From: Cenococcum geophilum 1.58
Taxonomy: Eukaryota > Ascomycota > Dothideomycetes > Gloniales > Gloniaceae
NCBI GenBank assembly: GCA_001692895.1
Contig: KV748266.1
Location: 186,001 to 250,000 of the forward strand
Reading direction: 5' to 3'
Length of the DNA: 64,000 nt
Below the pieces are notes generated by a model. It was not told where the DNA came from, ran no database searches, and saw only the letters and a program-made list of their open reading frames with translations. Positions 48,285-61,500 of the stretch are shown in pieces; the first letter of the stretch is position 1, and each line of letters opens with the position of its first letter. The position numbers were made by a program, and so were the translations under genes.

Positions 48285-51200
48285 TAATTACTACCTAGTT
48301 ATAGTATTAATAATAGTAAGTCGGATAACATGCCACTAAAAGTAGCCACTATAACGCCATTAACGGCAGCAACTACTTTAAGGTTAGGTAATAACACTAG
48401 TATAATAGACACTAACTTATAGCAACCTATAACGGTTGGATAGTTATAAAAGATAGTTAACCAGTTAACAGAAAATAATATAACGTTGGAAAATAGGATT
48501 AACGGGATAGGCGTAGTAAAGGTTAAGTTACTATTAATTAAAAGATACTTAGGAGAGAGATTAAAGCTTAAAGGATTCCTTATATAAATGCACTTTAAGG
48601 TAGTATAAGAGGGAGTAAAGCTAGTAATACCTATGGATTAAATAGTATACGTAGGATTGTTCTTAACAGGAAGAGCACTTAAGTGGTTTAAGCCTTACCT
48701 TACGGAAATCTAGGTAAATAGAATGATAACTATAAACTAAGAGGTACGGTTTATGTTCTTAAGCTGGAATGGATTTGTTAAGCAACTTATATAAATATTT
48801 AGAGACCTAGAGGCAGTAACTATAGCGGAAAGAAAACTCTAAGATATTATGTAACAAACCTTAGCAATTAAGTATATAATATAATTCCAGATGTTAGTAA
48901 TATAAGTTAAGTAGAATAATAGGGCGCTTATGGTATAGTATAAATAGGGACTTAAGGCTAAAGTTTAGGACGTGATTATCCTAATAGAAGATGCGGACAC
49001 CCTAAGGGAACTAATAGATTAAGCAATTAAGATTAATAATTGGATCTACTAAAGGGAATAGGCTAAGAGAGGCTAGGATAGAGTTCTATAGTTATATAAG
49101 ATATAGAGTACGCAATAACTAAAGCTAAGCTAGAAACTATGGTATAGCGCAGAGCTAATGGACCTAAGTAGTACTAAAGAAGCCTATAAGAGATGGAGTA
49201 AGAAACCGTAGAAACCTAGGGGACAAGGATTAAGTAATTAAAGGTCTAAAGAGCAGAGGCTAAACTAGGGATCTTAGCAGTAGAAGACGTTTAGGCAGAC
49301 TCCATAGTAAAAGCAATGGTTTAAAGAGGGAGCTTATATAAATTGTAGGAAATAGGGTTATTTTATAAGGGATTATAAAGATGGTTAGAAGTATTATATA
49401 ATAAAGGGAACTAAACTAATAGCAGATAATATATATATATAGAGAGATAATAATACGCTACGAGGAACAAAAGAATATTTAATTAGAAGTTTTGCGTTTT
49501 GTTATAATAACGTATACTAAATTTATAAAGACGCTAAGTATAGCGTAAGCTATTAGCTATAGGAGCTAGTACTTATAGGATATAGAGGAACTAACGAACT
49601 AGTTTGTAGATCGGATATTAAGGACAATAAATTTAATATAGGCGAAATATTCCGTAACGATAAGGTGATAAGGGCGGCTTACTAGGAGTATATAGACCTT
49701 AGAGATGTTATAAAAGAGGTAGAGGATAATTCCACTATAGAATAGGGAACATTAGTAGGGATTAAGACCCTATTAGATACGATGTCTATTGCTTCGCGAG
49801 ACGCAAGAGAAGTAGGACAGTAAACCACTTCGGCACTCGATAAAGGCAAAAGGCTAAAGGCTTAAGATTCTTAAGACGAGATAAGAGACGACTAAGATTT
49901 TTAAGATAAGATAAGGCAAGCTTAAGGACCTATAATAGACGATAACTGATAGAGCAGAGTAATAGCTTAGTTTAGTAATATATAAATAAGCTTAGGACGA
50001 AGTTTCCTAAAGGCATAAGATTCTTAAGACGAGATAAGTGAGATTTAAAACTCTTAAGATAAGATAAGAATATTAAGTAAGCCTAGTTAGACTAAGGCTA
50101 AAGTAAAGCTTAAGATAGAAGCAAGCTTAGGATTAAGAATCTAAAAGGGTTAAAAATTTAGGGTATAAATTAGGACACCCATAAATAAGAGGCAAGGAGC
50201 TTCTTTATAGATTAAAGAATCTACAGCATAAACAGTAATTAGACTAGGAGACGAATATATAGACCTAGAAGATTTACTAGTAGAATATAGTGTTTAAACT
50301 AAAGATTAAAAAGTTAATACCAAGATTAAGAAGTATAAAGACTTTGAGGATTTAAGTATAAGACGTAAACTAAAGGAAACTATAGAAGAATTTAGGTAAA
50401 GAATTATCGTATAGCAAGAACAGAAACTAGATAAGAGATTTAGTACATTAGGACGTATAAAGGACAGAGCACTAGTATAAAGAATTACTAATAGGCCTAG
50501 GGCAGGCACACTAAGAGCTAAGTAGCTTACTAAACTAGAAGATAAAGAGGATCTAGAAATCCTAACTAGGTTTAAGAAACGACATATAAAGGGCTATTAC
50601 AATATAGTAATAAGAAGATACTTCCTTACGGATAAGCCGTATATACTTTAGTAGCTATACCAAAAGTAGTATAGGTAAAGGCACAACAATAAGTGGGAAG
50701 ATTTCTATATGTGGTTAGATGAGAAAGTTATCTAGGATTACCTAATTATAGAAAAGGCTATAACATATATTAAAGGAGCCTTAATTATAACGTTAAAGGA
50801 TCTAAAGGAATAATTAGAGGACTGGAGAAGTAAGAGACGTATCTTAGTACCTATAAATAAAGTTATAACATTTAGATTAGCATAATAAAGGTTTAAACTT
50901 AAGGATAAAAATAAGTTAAGAGTTAACCTAAAGCACCTAGCGCACTATACGCTATTATAGATTATATATATAGACGATATATATAACATGTATAAGAATC
51001 CAAAGAAAAAGAATTGGAAATACCCTATAAGGATATACTAAATAACAGATAAGCAATAGTATAGGAATGCTAAATATATATATAGATGGCATCCAGCAGA
51101 GGTCTAAGAGGAAGGAAGTTTAGTACTTTAACTAGGAAGATTCCTTACGGAAGAATACTTAGACGGATAATAGTAGTGGGAATGCCTAGAGAATACGTAT

Positions 51201-54200
51201 CTATAGTATATTAAAGATAAGAAGCGAACTAGGTATTAGCTAAAGAGTAAGCTAAGTATATAAGGATTAAGCAGCTAATAGTTAGGAAAAGTAGAGGCCT
51301 ATAGAACTAGAGGGAGCTAGTAGTAAAACCTTAGACCCTTAAAGGAATTTAAGGACGACACCTACATTTATAAGTTAATTGGTAAGATTAGCAGTTTAAA
51401 GCACTAATAGATAGTGGAGTAATAAGAAACTATATCTTACTAGCAGTAGTTAAGAGAATAGGACTACCTTATAGATAGAAGGAGGAACCTTACCTATTAG
51501 TTACAATTTTAGGAGATCTAATAGCCTATAGAGGAGGGATTATTAATCTTAAAACAGGACCTATTTAGTTAACTATTAAAGAAAGATAAATTAAGATATC
51601 TTTTAATATCCTACCATTAAGATGGGATAAGGCAGTATTAGGAATGCCTTAGTTATAGGAATATAATTTAAGGATTAATTGGATTATAGGTTAAGTCAAT
51701 ATTAGAGATACTTAACGCTATAAAATGCGATAATAAGCTAAGTTGGTATAGTACTAAGTCGGAGCGATATATAAGGAGACTAAGTAAGGCTTAAGTTATA
51801 TACTAAAGAGATACTATAAGTACGGTAAGAAACTATAGTTACCGGAAAGTAAAAAGCTATTAGAGTATATAGTATAGGACTATAAGATAAAATTAAAACT
51901 AGGAATAAGTTTAAGGTTCTTTCTAATTTATAAACTTACTAAAGAGGAAGGTAGAGCACTAAAAGAGTTTGTCTAGGAAAATCTATAAAAGGGATATATT
52001 AGACTATTACAGTTATTAGCAGGATATCTAGTACTATTCGTACTAAAGAAAAATGGCAAGCTAAGGCTGTATATTAACTATAGATAGTTAAATAGTATTA
52101 CCAGAAAGGATAGGTATTCTTTACCCTTAATTAGCAAAATCTAAGACAGGATAGGTAACGCGCAAATCTTTACAAAGATAGATCTAAGATAAGCGTACTA
52201 TTAGATTAGGATTAAGGAAGGCAACAAATAAAAGGCAGCCTTTAGGTTAAAGGAAGGACTATATAAACCATTAGTTATACAATTTAGGCTTATAAACGCA
52301 CTAGTAACGTTTTAGAAGCGTATTAACAATATATTAGGAGAATACTTAGATAAATTTGTTATAGTATACCTTGACGATATTATTATCTATTTAATAACTA
52401 AGGAAGAATACGGAGAACACGTTAAATGGGTCTTAAAGAGACTATAAGAAGAACAAATACTAGTAGCAATTAAGAAATGCGAGTTCTTTACTAAGAAGAC
52501 TAATTTCGTTAGATTTATTATTAAACTAGGCCAACTTAGTATAGATCCAAAAAAGATCGAGGCTATAGTAAATTGGTAGGAACTAGAGAACGTTACGCAG
52601 TTAAGATTATTCCTAGGGTTTTATAATTACTGCAGAAGGTTTATAGCGTAGTAGTTAAAGGACATTAAGCCATTTACGCGATTAATAAAGAAAGAAGAAC
52701 TATAGGCATAGGGAGAGGAATAAAGGGAACTCTTTAAAAAAGTTAAAGAGTTGTTTACCTAGGAGCTAGTTCTTAAGATCTATTAACTAGAACTAGAAAC
52801 GGTTATAGAGATGGACGCATTAGACTATGTACTAAGGGTATACTTTATATAGAAACATTAAGATAGATGGCACCTAGTGGTATACTATAGTCGAAAGATA
52901 ACACCGCTAGAGTTAAACTATAATATCTATAACAAAGAGTTATTAGGTATAGTTACAGCATTAAAGGAATAAAGAGCATTCTTATAAGGCATAGAAAAAC
53001 TATTTATAGTTAAAACGGATTATAAGAACCTAACAGGATTCCTAATAATAAAGGAACTTAACTAAAGACAGGTTAGATAGGCAGAGATGCTTATAGAATA
53101 CTATTTTAAGATTTAGTATATTAAGGGTACAGACAATATATAAGCAGATGCTCTAAGTTATAAGGCTAAACTATAAAATAATAAAAAGCCATTAGGGGCT
53201 TTACTGCGAAAAGATATAGACGGATTAATTAGATATAATTATCTAAAAATCGCAGCAACTTAGGAAAATAACGAACTAGAGAAAATCTACAAGATATTAG
53301 AAAGCTTTTAGGTATAGAGAATTCTAAAAGCATAGCTAGAAGATTTATAGACGGATATATACAAGAATTAAGAAGTAAAGTATATTCTAAGAAGTATAGC
53401 AGAGCAGTTTATAGAAGAATTTTATAAGGAATTAACTTAAGGACATAACGGAGCTATAGGCTTAGTATTAAGACTTTAAGAGGAGTATATTATTAACGGA
53501 ATCTGGAGAATAGCTAAAAAGGTTACTAAGGAGTATCTAGATTATTAAAGGAATAAACTAATAAGGTATAAGCTATACGGAGGGCTACAACCTATTAAAA
53601 TACTAAAGAGACTATAGGAGGTTATATTATGGGACTTTATTATAAAGTTACTAAAGTTAAGAGATCCTATTACCGGATAAGATTATAACGCGATTTTAGT
53701 AATAGTAGATAAGCTTATAAAGTGGGGATACTTTATAGCGTATATAGAAGAAATCTTAGCGGAAGATATTGCTAGAATCTATATTAAAGAAGTATTTATA
53801 AGATATAGAGCATTAAATAAGATTATATTAGATAGAGATCTAAGATTCGTAGCAGCATTCTAGGAGGTATTCTTAGTAGAGTAAGGAGTTTAAGTAGTAA
53901 CTTCTACTGTATATTATCCGCAGATAGACGGTTAAACGGAAAGACTAAATTAAACACTAGAACAGTATCTAAGGCACTATATTAATTACGCATAGAACAA
54001 TTAGGTATTGCTATTACTAGTTATATAGTTTATATATAATATAATACCTTAAGAAGGAATAGGTATATTACTATTTAAGGCAAATTATGGATATAAGCTA
54101 AGAATATCGTTATTACTACAATAAGTAAAGAAAATAAGTAGTATAGCTAAAGAAAGAATAAAGACATTAATAAATCTTTATACAGACCTTATAGAATTAG

Positions 54201-55392
54201 TAAAGAAAGTATAAGAGAGAATGAAAAAGTACTATAATGCTAAGAGATCTAAGGGACTAGATCTTAAGGAGGGAGATAAAGCATAGCTACTATATAAAAA
54301 TTTTAAGAGCTAATAACCAAGTAAGAAGTTGGACTACGTTAGACTAGGACCTTTTAAAATTACGTAAAGGATTTTACCGGTTACGTTTAAGTTAAATCTA
54401 CCAGCTAAGATGAAAATCTACCCTATATAGTATATTATAATGCTAGAGCTAGTATACGGGAATATTAAGCTACTAGTTTATAAAGCAGACACGTATAGAG
54501 GATAAGAAGAAGACAAATAGTAAGTTTTAAAGATCGTTAGTTATAAGGATATTGACGATAAAACATAGTATAAGGTTAAGTAGATAGGCTATACTAAGAC
54601 TACCTAAAAGCCACTAGAAAATTTAAAAAATGCTATAGGAAAGGTATAGGAGTATTAGAAGAAATTAGGTTAGGTAGCATTAATAAAGAAGGATCGCTAA
54701 AGAATAAGTCACCTAAGGGGGACCTAAGAAGAGTAGTTGCCGAACTACTTAGATCTGTTTCCTTCTCTATTAGAGGAGAATCCGTTTTTTTATTACTAAG
54801 TTCCTATAAACCTTGTTCTATAAGCTTCTACTCCTTAAAATAAACCTTCTTATATATCTTTTTAAGACGAAGCAGACGAGTAGACGCCGCGATGCGAGTA
54901 TCTAGGGCCTTCTGTTCCGCATTACGAGAATATTCTAATTTAGTAAGGGCTTAAGACAGTTTACTATCTAGCCGCGTAGTAGTAGATTAAATATAAGACC
55001 CTAAGACAAATTAATTAGGGAATTAGACGACTATTAAGAGTAATAGGTTATGTATATTTAGTATTAGAAGTAAAGCAAACGTCACAGGACAAACGAATAT
55101 TTGCTTTAGTGCACTCTAAGTAAGAGGACAGTTGTCGCGAAGATAGGTTCGCCAACGTAATATAAACTAACCCCTCTTTCGAATAACAAGAACACGGAGA
55201 TGGCATAATCTCACTAAGAGATAGTATCGCAGCAATAGTGCGAGCACGACGTTGGGCGTGTGAAGAAGAAATTGCTTTAGGTATAATAAGCAATAGTATT
55301 AACCAAATTAATTAGACGGATATTACACCTCTAGTAAACGACTTAGAGATATTTTAAATCTTTAAGGACGAAGATAAAAAGGAGGGAGATGG

Positions 55393-55818
55393 TGTTACGG
55401 ACGCTTTAAGTACAATGTTATAACTACTAGAAGAGGAGTCGGAAGAAGCTAGTTAGTTAATTTAGGCACGGTCTAGGATGGAACTAGTAGAACTATATAA
55501 CAAGGAATAGTAACTAAGGTTATATAATATGCTACGTATTAAACAAGAGGAATAAGAGGAACTTACGTACCTTATATATAAGACGTATATTACGTATAAA
55601 GAGGATTTCATAGGAGTACGGTTGTGTATTTAAGGACCCTTAGTTCTTACCTAGATAGTTCCTTCTTTATAGTAATTCTTAGAATACAATTAGAGTTAAT
55701 CTATTGGGCAACCACTCCACTAGTTATTATTACTTGTCGACTATTATTACTTGCATTTCCTACACACCTAGCCCAATAATAGGACCCACCATAGTTCTTG
55801 CTACAAGGTTCCGTTACA
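55393..55818 (+). repeat. 3' LTR of the 47859-55818 Gypsy element
   Basis: 426 bp, TGTTACGGACGC at the start and CCGTTACA at the end, followed by the ATTAT duplication. The older surrounding copy resumes directly after it. Confidence 0.92.
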
Positions 55819-58328
55819 ATTATAATACTATTAGATACGGCATCTATTGCTCTATAAGATAAAAGGAGAAATATTTAATAAAAAGGGTTAGGTAAGTAGA
55901 CGACTACTAGTGCTAGCTTATTACTTAATAAAGGCAATAGGCTATAGGCTTAAGATTCTTAGGAAGAGATAAAAGACGCTTAAAATTCCTAAGAAGGGAT
56001 AAGATAAGCTTAAGGACCTATAATAGACAACAACTAATAGAGCAGAGTAACGGCTTAGTTTAGTAATATATAAATAAGCCTAGGACGAAGTTTCCTAAAG
56101 GTGTAAGATTTTTAAGATAAGATAAGTAAAATTTAAGACTCTTAAAACGAGATAAGAACATTATAGAAGCCTAGTTAAACTAAGGCTAGAGCTAAGTTTA
56201 AGAAAGAAGTAAGCTTAGGATTAAGAATCCTATAGAACTAAGATTAAGAAGTAAGAAGACTTTAAGGATCTACTTATAAGGTAAAAAACAAAAGAAACTA
56301 TAGAGAAATTTAGACAGAGAATTCTTATATAGTAAGAATAGAAACTAAATTAAAGATCTAGTATACTAAGATATACTAGGGACAGAGTACCTATATAAAG
56401 AATAACTAATAGGCCTAAGATAGGTACGCTAAGAGTAAAATAGCTTAATAAACTAGAATAAGAAGAGGATCTAGAGATCCCTATTAGATTTAAAAAACAA
56501 TATATAAAGGGCTATTATAATATAGTAATAAGAAGATACTTCCTTACGGATAAGCTGTATATACTCTAATAGCTATACTAAAAGTGGTATAGATAGCGAT
56601 ATAATAATAAGTAGGAAGATTTCTATATATAGTTAGATAAAAAAAGTTATCTAAAACTACCCTATTATAGAAAAAGCTATAAGTTATATTAAGGGAGCCT
56701 TAATTATAATATCTAGGGATTTAGAGGAATAATTAGAGGACTAGAGAAGTAAAAGGCAAATCTTAGTACCTATAAATAAAGTTATAATGTTTAGATTAAT
56801 ATAATAGAGGTTTAAACTTAAGGATAAAGATAAGTTAAGAGTTAACCTAAAGTACTTAGCGTATTATACGCTATTATAGATTATATATATGGATAATATA
56901 TATAAAATGTATAAGAATCCAAAAGAAAAGAATTGGAAGTACCCTATAAGGATATATTAGGCGCTAAATAAGCAATAGTATAGAAATGCTAAGTATATAT
57001 ATAGATGGCATTTAGTAGAAGTTTAGGAGTTAGGAGACTTAATATTTTAATTAAAAAGATTCCTTATAGAAGAATACCTTAATAGATAATAGTAGTGGGA
57101 GTGCCTAGAGAATATATGTCTATAGTATATTAAAGATAAAAAGTAAACTAGGTATTAGCTAAAGAGTAAGCTAAGTATATAGAAATTAAGCAGCTAATAG
57201 TTAGGAAAAGTAGAGGCCTACGGAACTAAAGGGAGCTAGTGGTAAAGCCTTAAACCCTTAAAGGAATTTAAGAATAATACTTAAATTTACGAGTTAATTA
57301 GTAAGATTAGTAGTTTAAAGCACTAATAGATAGTAAAGTAATAAGGAACTATATCTTATTAGCAGCAGTTTAAAGAATGGGATTACCTTATAGATAAAAA
57401 GAGTAACTTTACCTATTAGTTACAATTTTAGGAGATCTAATAACCTATAGAGGAGGGCTTATTAACCTTAAAATAGGACCTATTTAGATAACTATTAAAG
57501 GGAGACGAATTAAGATGTCTTTTAATATCCTACTATTGGGGAAGGATAAGTCAGTATTAAGTATGCTTTAGTTATAGAAATATAATTTAAAGATTAATTA
57601 GGTTATAGGCTAGGTTAATATTAGGGATACTTAACGCCATAAGATGCAATAATAAACTAAGTTAGTATAGTACTAAGTTAGAGAAACTTATAAGGAAACT
57701 AAGAAAGGGTTATCCTATATACTAAAGAGATACTATAAGTATAGTAAAAAACCATAGAGCCTAGAAAATAAAAGGTTAGTAAATTATATAGCATGGGACT
57801 ATAAGATAGAGTTAGAACTAGGAATAAGTCTAAAGTTCTTTCTAACCTATAAGCTTACTTAAGAGGAGTTAAAAGCACTTAAGAGTTTGTTTAAGAAAAC
57901 CTATAAAAGGGATATATTAAACCATTATAGTTATTAGCGGGATATCTAGTACTATTCATACTAAAGAAAAACGGAAAACTTAAGCTATGTATTAACTATA
58001 GACAGTTAAATAACATTACTTAAAAGGATAGGTATTCTTTACCCTTAATTAGCGAAATTTAAGATAGGATAGGTAACGTGTAAATCTTTATAAAGATAGA
58101 TCTAAGATAGGCGTACTATTAAATTAGAACTAAGGAAGGCAATAAATAAAAGGTAGCCTTTAGGTTAAAGGAAGGACTATATAAGCTATTAGTTATATAA
58201 TATAGGTTAACAAATACACTAGTAATATTTTAGAAAAGAATTAATAGTGTGTTAGAAGAACACCTTAATAATAATATTATCTACTTAATAACTAAGGAAA
58301 AATATAGGGAATACGTTAAATAGGTTAA

Positions 58329-58520
58329 TGTTATAGGACGGGGCAGTAGCTATAAGATGTATATATTCGAGGAGTTTATAAGATATTGCGCGATTAATTG
58401 TAAGGGTTGAGGGCGTAAGGAGGTGATATACCTACGCGTAGCTGATATAAGCTGTACGCGAGGTATACGCGAGAGCACGGGGCTCTCCTATGGAGGCCCC
58501 TGCGGTAGGGTTCCGTAATA
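58329..58520 (-). repeat. 3' LTR of the minus-strand Gypsy element
   Basis: 192 bp. On + it runs from TGTTATAGGACGG to TTCCGTAATA, the latter being the reverse complement of a TGTTACGGAA start with one G-to-A change. It is preceded by GTTAA (58324-58328), the candidate target duplication. It is GC-richer than its surroundings and keeps many CpA/TpG, so it seems less affected by RIP than the internal part. Confidence 0.8.
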
Positions 58521-61500
58521 CTACCCCCCCTCTTATAGAGGCGGAGCTCTAGCGATACTATAGTTACTATATATATATAGAAGGGACACTTAGGGTATAA
58601 AAAAGAAGAAAGGGGGGTATTACTAAAGGCTTAAAACAACGTTATGTGATAAGGCTTGGTATCTAAGAATCTGACTAATTAGATAACTTTAACCGCCGGT
58701 CGAAGTTCCTGGACATCTTAACGATATTCCAGTCATGTAATTACACTTTGCCGTAATCTAACGGCAATCTAATGGCAATTTGCCCCTACGTGGCAATATA
58801 TAACGGTTTAACTCTATAAGGGCTCCTATAGAGGATTAGGTATAAAATCTCTGCTTAGGCCCAGTTTCTATAGGTTCGCGTAGTAAAAGTCGCTAATTAA
58901 ATCCTTTGTATTTTTAAAGTCTTCCTATAGTTACTATTCTAGCTAATTTATATCGAATCCTGTATATATAGCTCTGTAGTAAAGCCGTCGTCCTCTACCT
59001 TTGCCAAAGTATTTAGAGTTGATAATTTGTTTAACGGTCCACTCCTTATAGTTTTTGTCTTCGTTCTCGTCTCGGATTAGTACTAGTAGGGGTTTAGGCT
59101 ATATCTGCCCCGGTAAGGGGTTAGGCTAGTAAAGGTATAGTAGCTATAGGTAAAATATAGGCTATATCCCGCGGGTGGCTAGGGTAGGTAGGAGCTCTAG
59201 CTTATATGCGGCTCCCCTATTAATAACTCGTTTAATTAGGTAGGGGCTAAGGTTTTTATAATTAAGTGACTTTATAGGCCTTTACGTAGAGATATTGCGT
59301 GCATTTAGCTATATCTAGTTGCCAACACGCATCTCCGGTAGTGGCGTTCTATAATAGTTAGCGAAGTAAGCCTACTTTGCTTAAGCCCAGGCCATTTCTC
59401 CCTTACAGTAGTTAAGTAGATTTTTTATATGGTCTGTATGCTAGTTAGTAAGTAGCATCTTAAGGCGTTTTCTATATAGTAGTTTCTTATTAATAGGTTC
59501 TGGTGGTTCTATGCCGGATTAGGGGTAATATCTCTTGTTCGCGAAGAACGGGGTAAGTCCTATAGTAGTTAAGACGTAGTTATTTGCTGTGAATTTACCT
59601 AGTAGGAGGTAATCTACCTAGTTATCTTAACTATAGGCAACTACCTATTATAGGTACGCTTTTATGCTAGCATTAGCGTTTTCTGGTTACCTAGTAGTTT
59701 TGTAGTAAAAGGATATAGATATCTTAATGGAGATACTAAGGCGTTAGCAGATTCGTCTCTATACATTAGAGCCGAACTATATGCCTTAGTTAGACATAAT
59801 CGAGTTAGGTAACCTATATAATTGGTAGATTTCGTAGAGGAAAGCGTTAGTAACGTCGCTAACAGCTACGCCTTTAGTTAGGACGTAGTGGCGCTCTTTT
59901 ATAAGTCGGTATATTATTATAAGGATGTTCTTATAGGTATAGCTATATCGCTTATAGGGTAGTAGGTTAACAACGAAATTTATAGCGATATCTGCCTATT
60001 GTTATATAGGTACTGGTAGAGGGTATAGTAGTCCTTAGTACTTTATATTAAAGGCCTTAGTACGCTTATAACTATAACAGGCGCCTATAAAGCGTTTAAC
60101 TAAGTCTATTATTTTAGGCTAGAAGTAGTATCGGCTAAGAAGCTTATAGGTTCCTCCTTTACCTAGGTGGCCGCTTGATTGGAGGTTATAGGCCATTAGA
60201 TTAGTTGCCGTTATAGATTTTCTAAGTTAGGAACGAATAGACGGCCTTTATAATAGAGCCTGTTCTCTTTTACTTCTAAGGCTGCTATATTAATTTAGCC
60301 TAAGCTTTAAAGTTTAGTCGGCAGCGTATAGGCGCCGGCGGTCTTTGCGGCAATAAGTTAATATAGTAATGGGTTAATAGAGGTATTATATGCCGTAGTA
60401 ATAAGCTTGTTAATTTTGGGAGGTAATTCTAGTTCTGTGGTGTGGAGCTAAGGTATAGTTAGCTTTATTATAGGTAGTATACCTAGGGCTAAATTCCGTG
60501 CTTTTAGGATTGTCTGTTATTAGAACTAGTTATAGGGGTTATCTTTAAACTAAGGAAGGTCTTATAAGCGGCATATTAGGCTATTAGGCTTAGTACCTTA
60601 TACTCCTGGCCTATATGCAATTTTAAAGTTAAAACTAAAGAGGAACTTATTTTAGCGTACTTAGCGTTAGTTTAGCTATTTTATAGTTATAAAGTACTTA
60701 AGGTTGCGATAATCCGTAAGGACTTTAGTTGGCTGGTTAGGTTCTGCTAAGAAGAGTTCCGGTTAGAATTTTTTAAATGCTTATATAATCGCGAGAAGTT
60801 CCTTATTATAGATCTTGTAGTTATATTCTTATAGTATAAGCTTAGATAAATAAAATGCGACTAGGTGGAGGAGACCGTTATCACCTATCTGGGAGAGGAC
60901 GCCTGCGTTGACGTGGTCTAAGAAGTTAGTCTTAAAATAGAGTTATTGTCCTGGTATAAAGTGAGCTAGGATAGGTGCTTTAGTAAAAGTATCTTTAAGG
61001 TCTTAGAACGCCTTCTTATATTTAGGCGTCTAGATAAAACGTAGATATATTTTTCTTCCTTTTACGGAAAGACCCTTCGTTCGCATTATTGCTGTAAGTA
61101 GTGCTATAACACCCGAGAAGTTGTATATGAATTTTTAATAGAAGTTAGCGAAACTAAGGAAAGCTTATATATCTTTAATGCAGTTAGGGGTTTGCTATTT
61201 AGTAATTATATATACCTTTTTAGGGTCCATACGGACACCCTTAGTAGTAATAATTAGTCTAAGGTATTTTACTTCTGTGACTAAGAATTTGCACTTCTTT
61301 AAATTAATATAAAGTCCTACGTCCCTAAGGCGCTGTAGGACCTTTTAAACGTGCTTAGTATGCTTAGAAGGGTTATTGCTATAAATAAGTATATTGTCTA
61401 GGTACGTAGAGTAGAAGTCGTTAAGGTAGTCCTATAAGGCGTTATTAATATAGCTTTAAAAGCTGCCTAGGCCGTTATATATACTAAAGGGTATAACAGT

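Larger units (their letters stand above)
47859..55818 (+). mobile_element. Full-length Ty3/Gypsy chromovirus fossil nested in an older copy
   Basis: A 7960-bp element with 426-bp LTRs (47859-48284 and 55393-55818) and target duplication ATTAT (47854-47858, 55819-55823). A purine-rich tract (AAAAAGGAGGGAGATGG) precedes the 3' LTR. Internal order: gag (about 48300-49560) with zinc knuckle near 49335-49395; protease near 51400-51440; reverse transcriptase (51880-52600) with its YLDD motif intact near 52360; RNase H (52790-53180); integrase (53400-54090); chromodomain (about 54510-54660). A further coding-like stretch of about 600 bp (54720-55370) follows before the purine tract. All parts are there, but it is broken by many tens of RIP-type changes. 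By eye the LTRs differ at about 31 of 426 positions, all transitions. Confidence 0.93.
46079..58328 (+). mobile_element. Older Ty3/Gypsy copy, split by a younger relative
   Basis: This copy consists of an LTR remnant (about 46079-46395, matching the second half of the 426-bp LTRs of the inner element), gag with zinc knuckle (46400-47858), then after the inserted element (47859-55818) the continuation of the polyprotein from 55819. That includes protease (about 57320-57360) and the first part of reverse transcriptase (to about 58310). It ends at 58328, where another Gypsy element on the minus strand has inserted. The rest may lie beyond the window. Heavily broken by RIP-type changes. The order of nesting makes it older than both insertions. 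Confidence 0.78.

Noticed and set aside
55048-55293. 81-codon open frame on - near the 3' LTR
   Set aside because: Antisense to a coding-like plus-strand tail of the 47859-55818 element. It stays open only because this patch is little touched by RIP.
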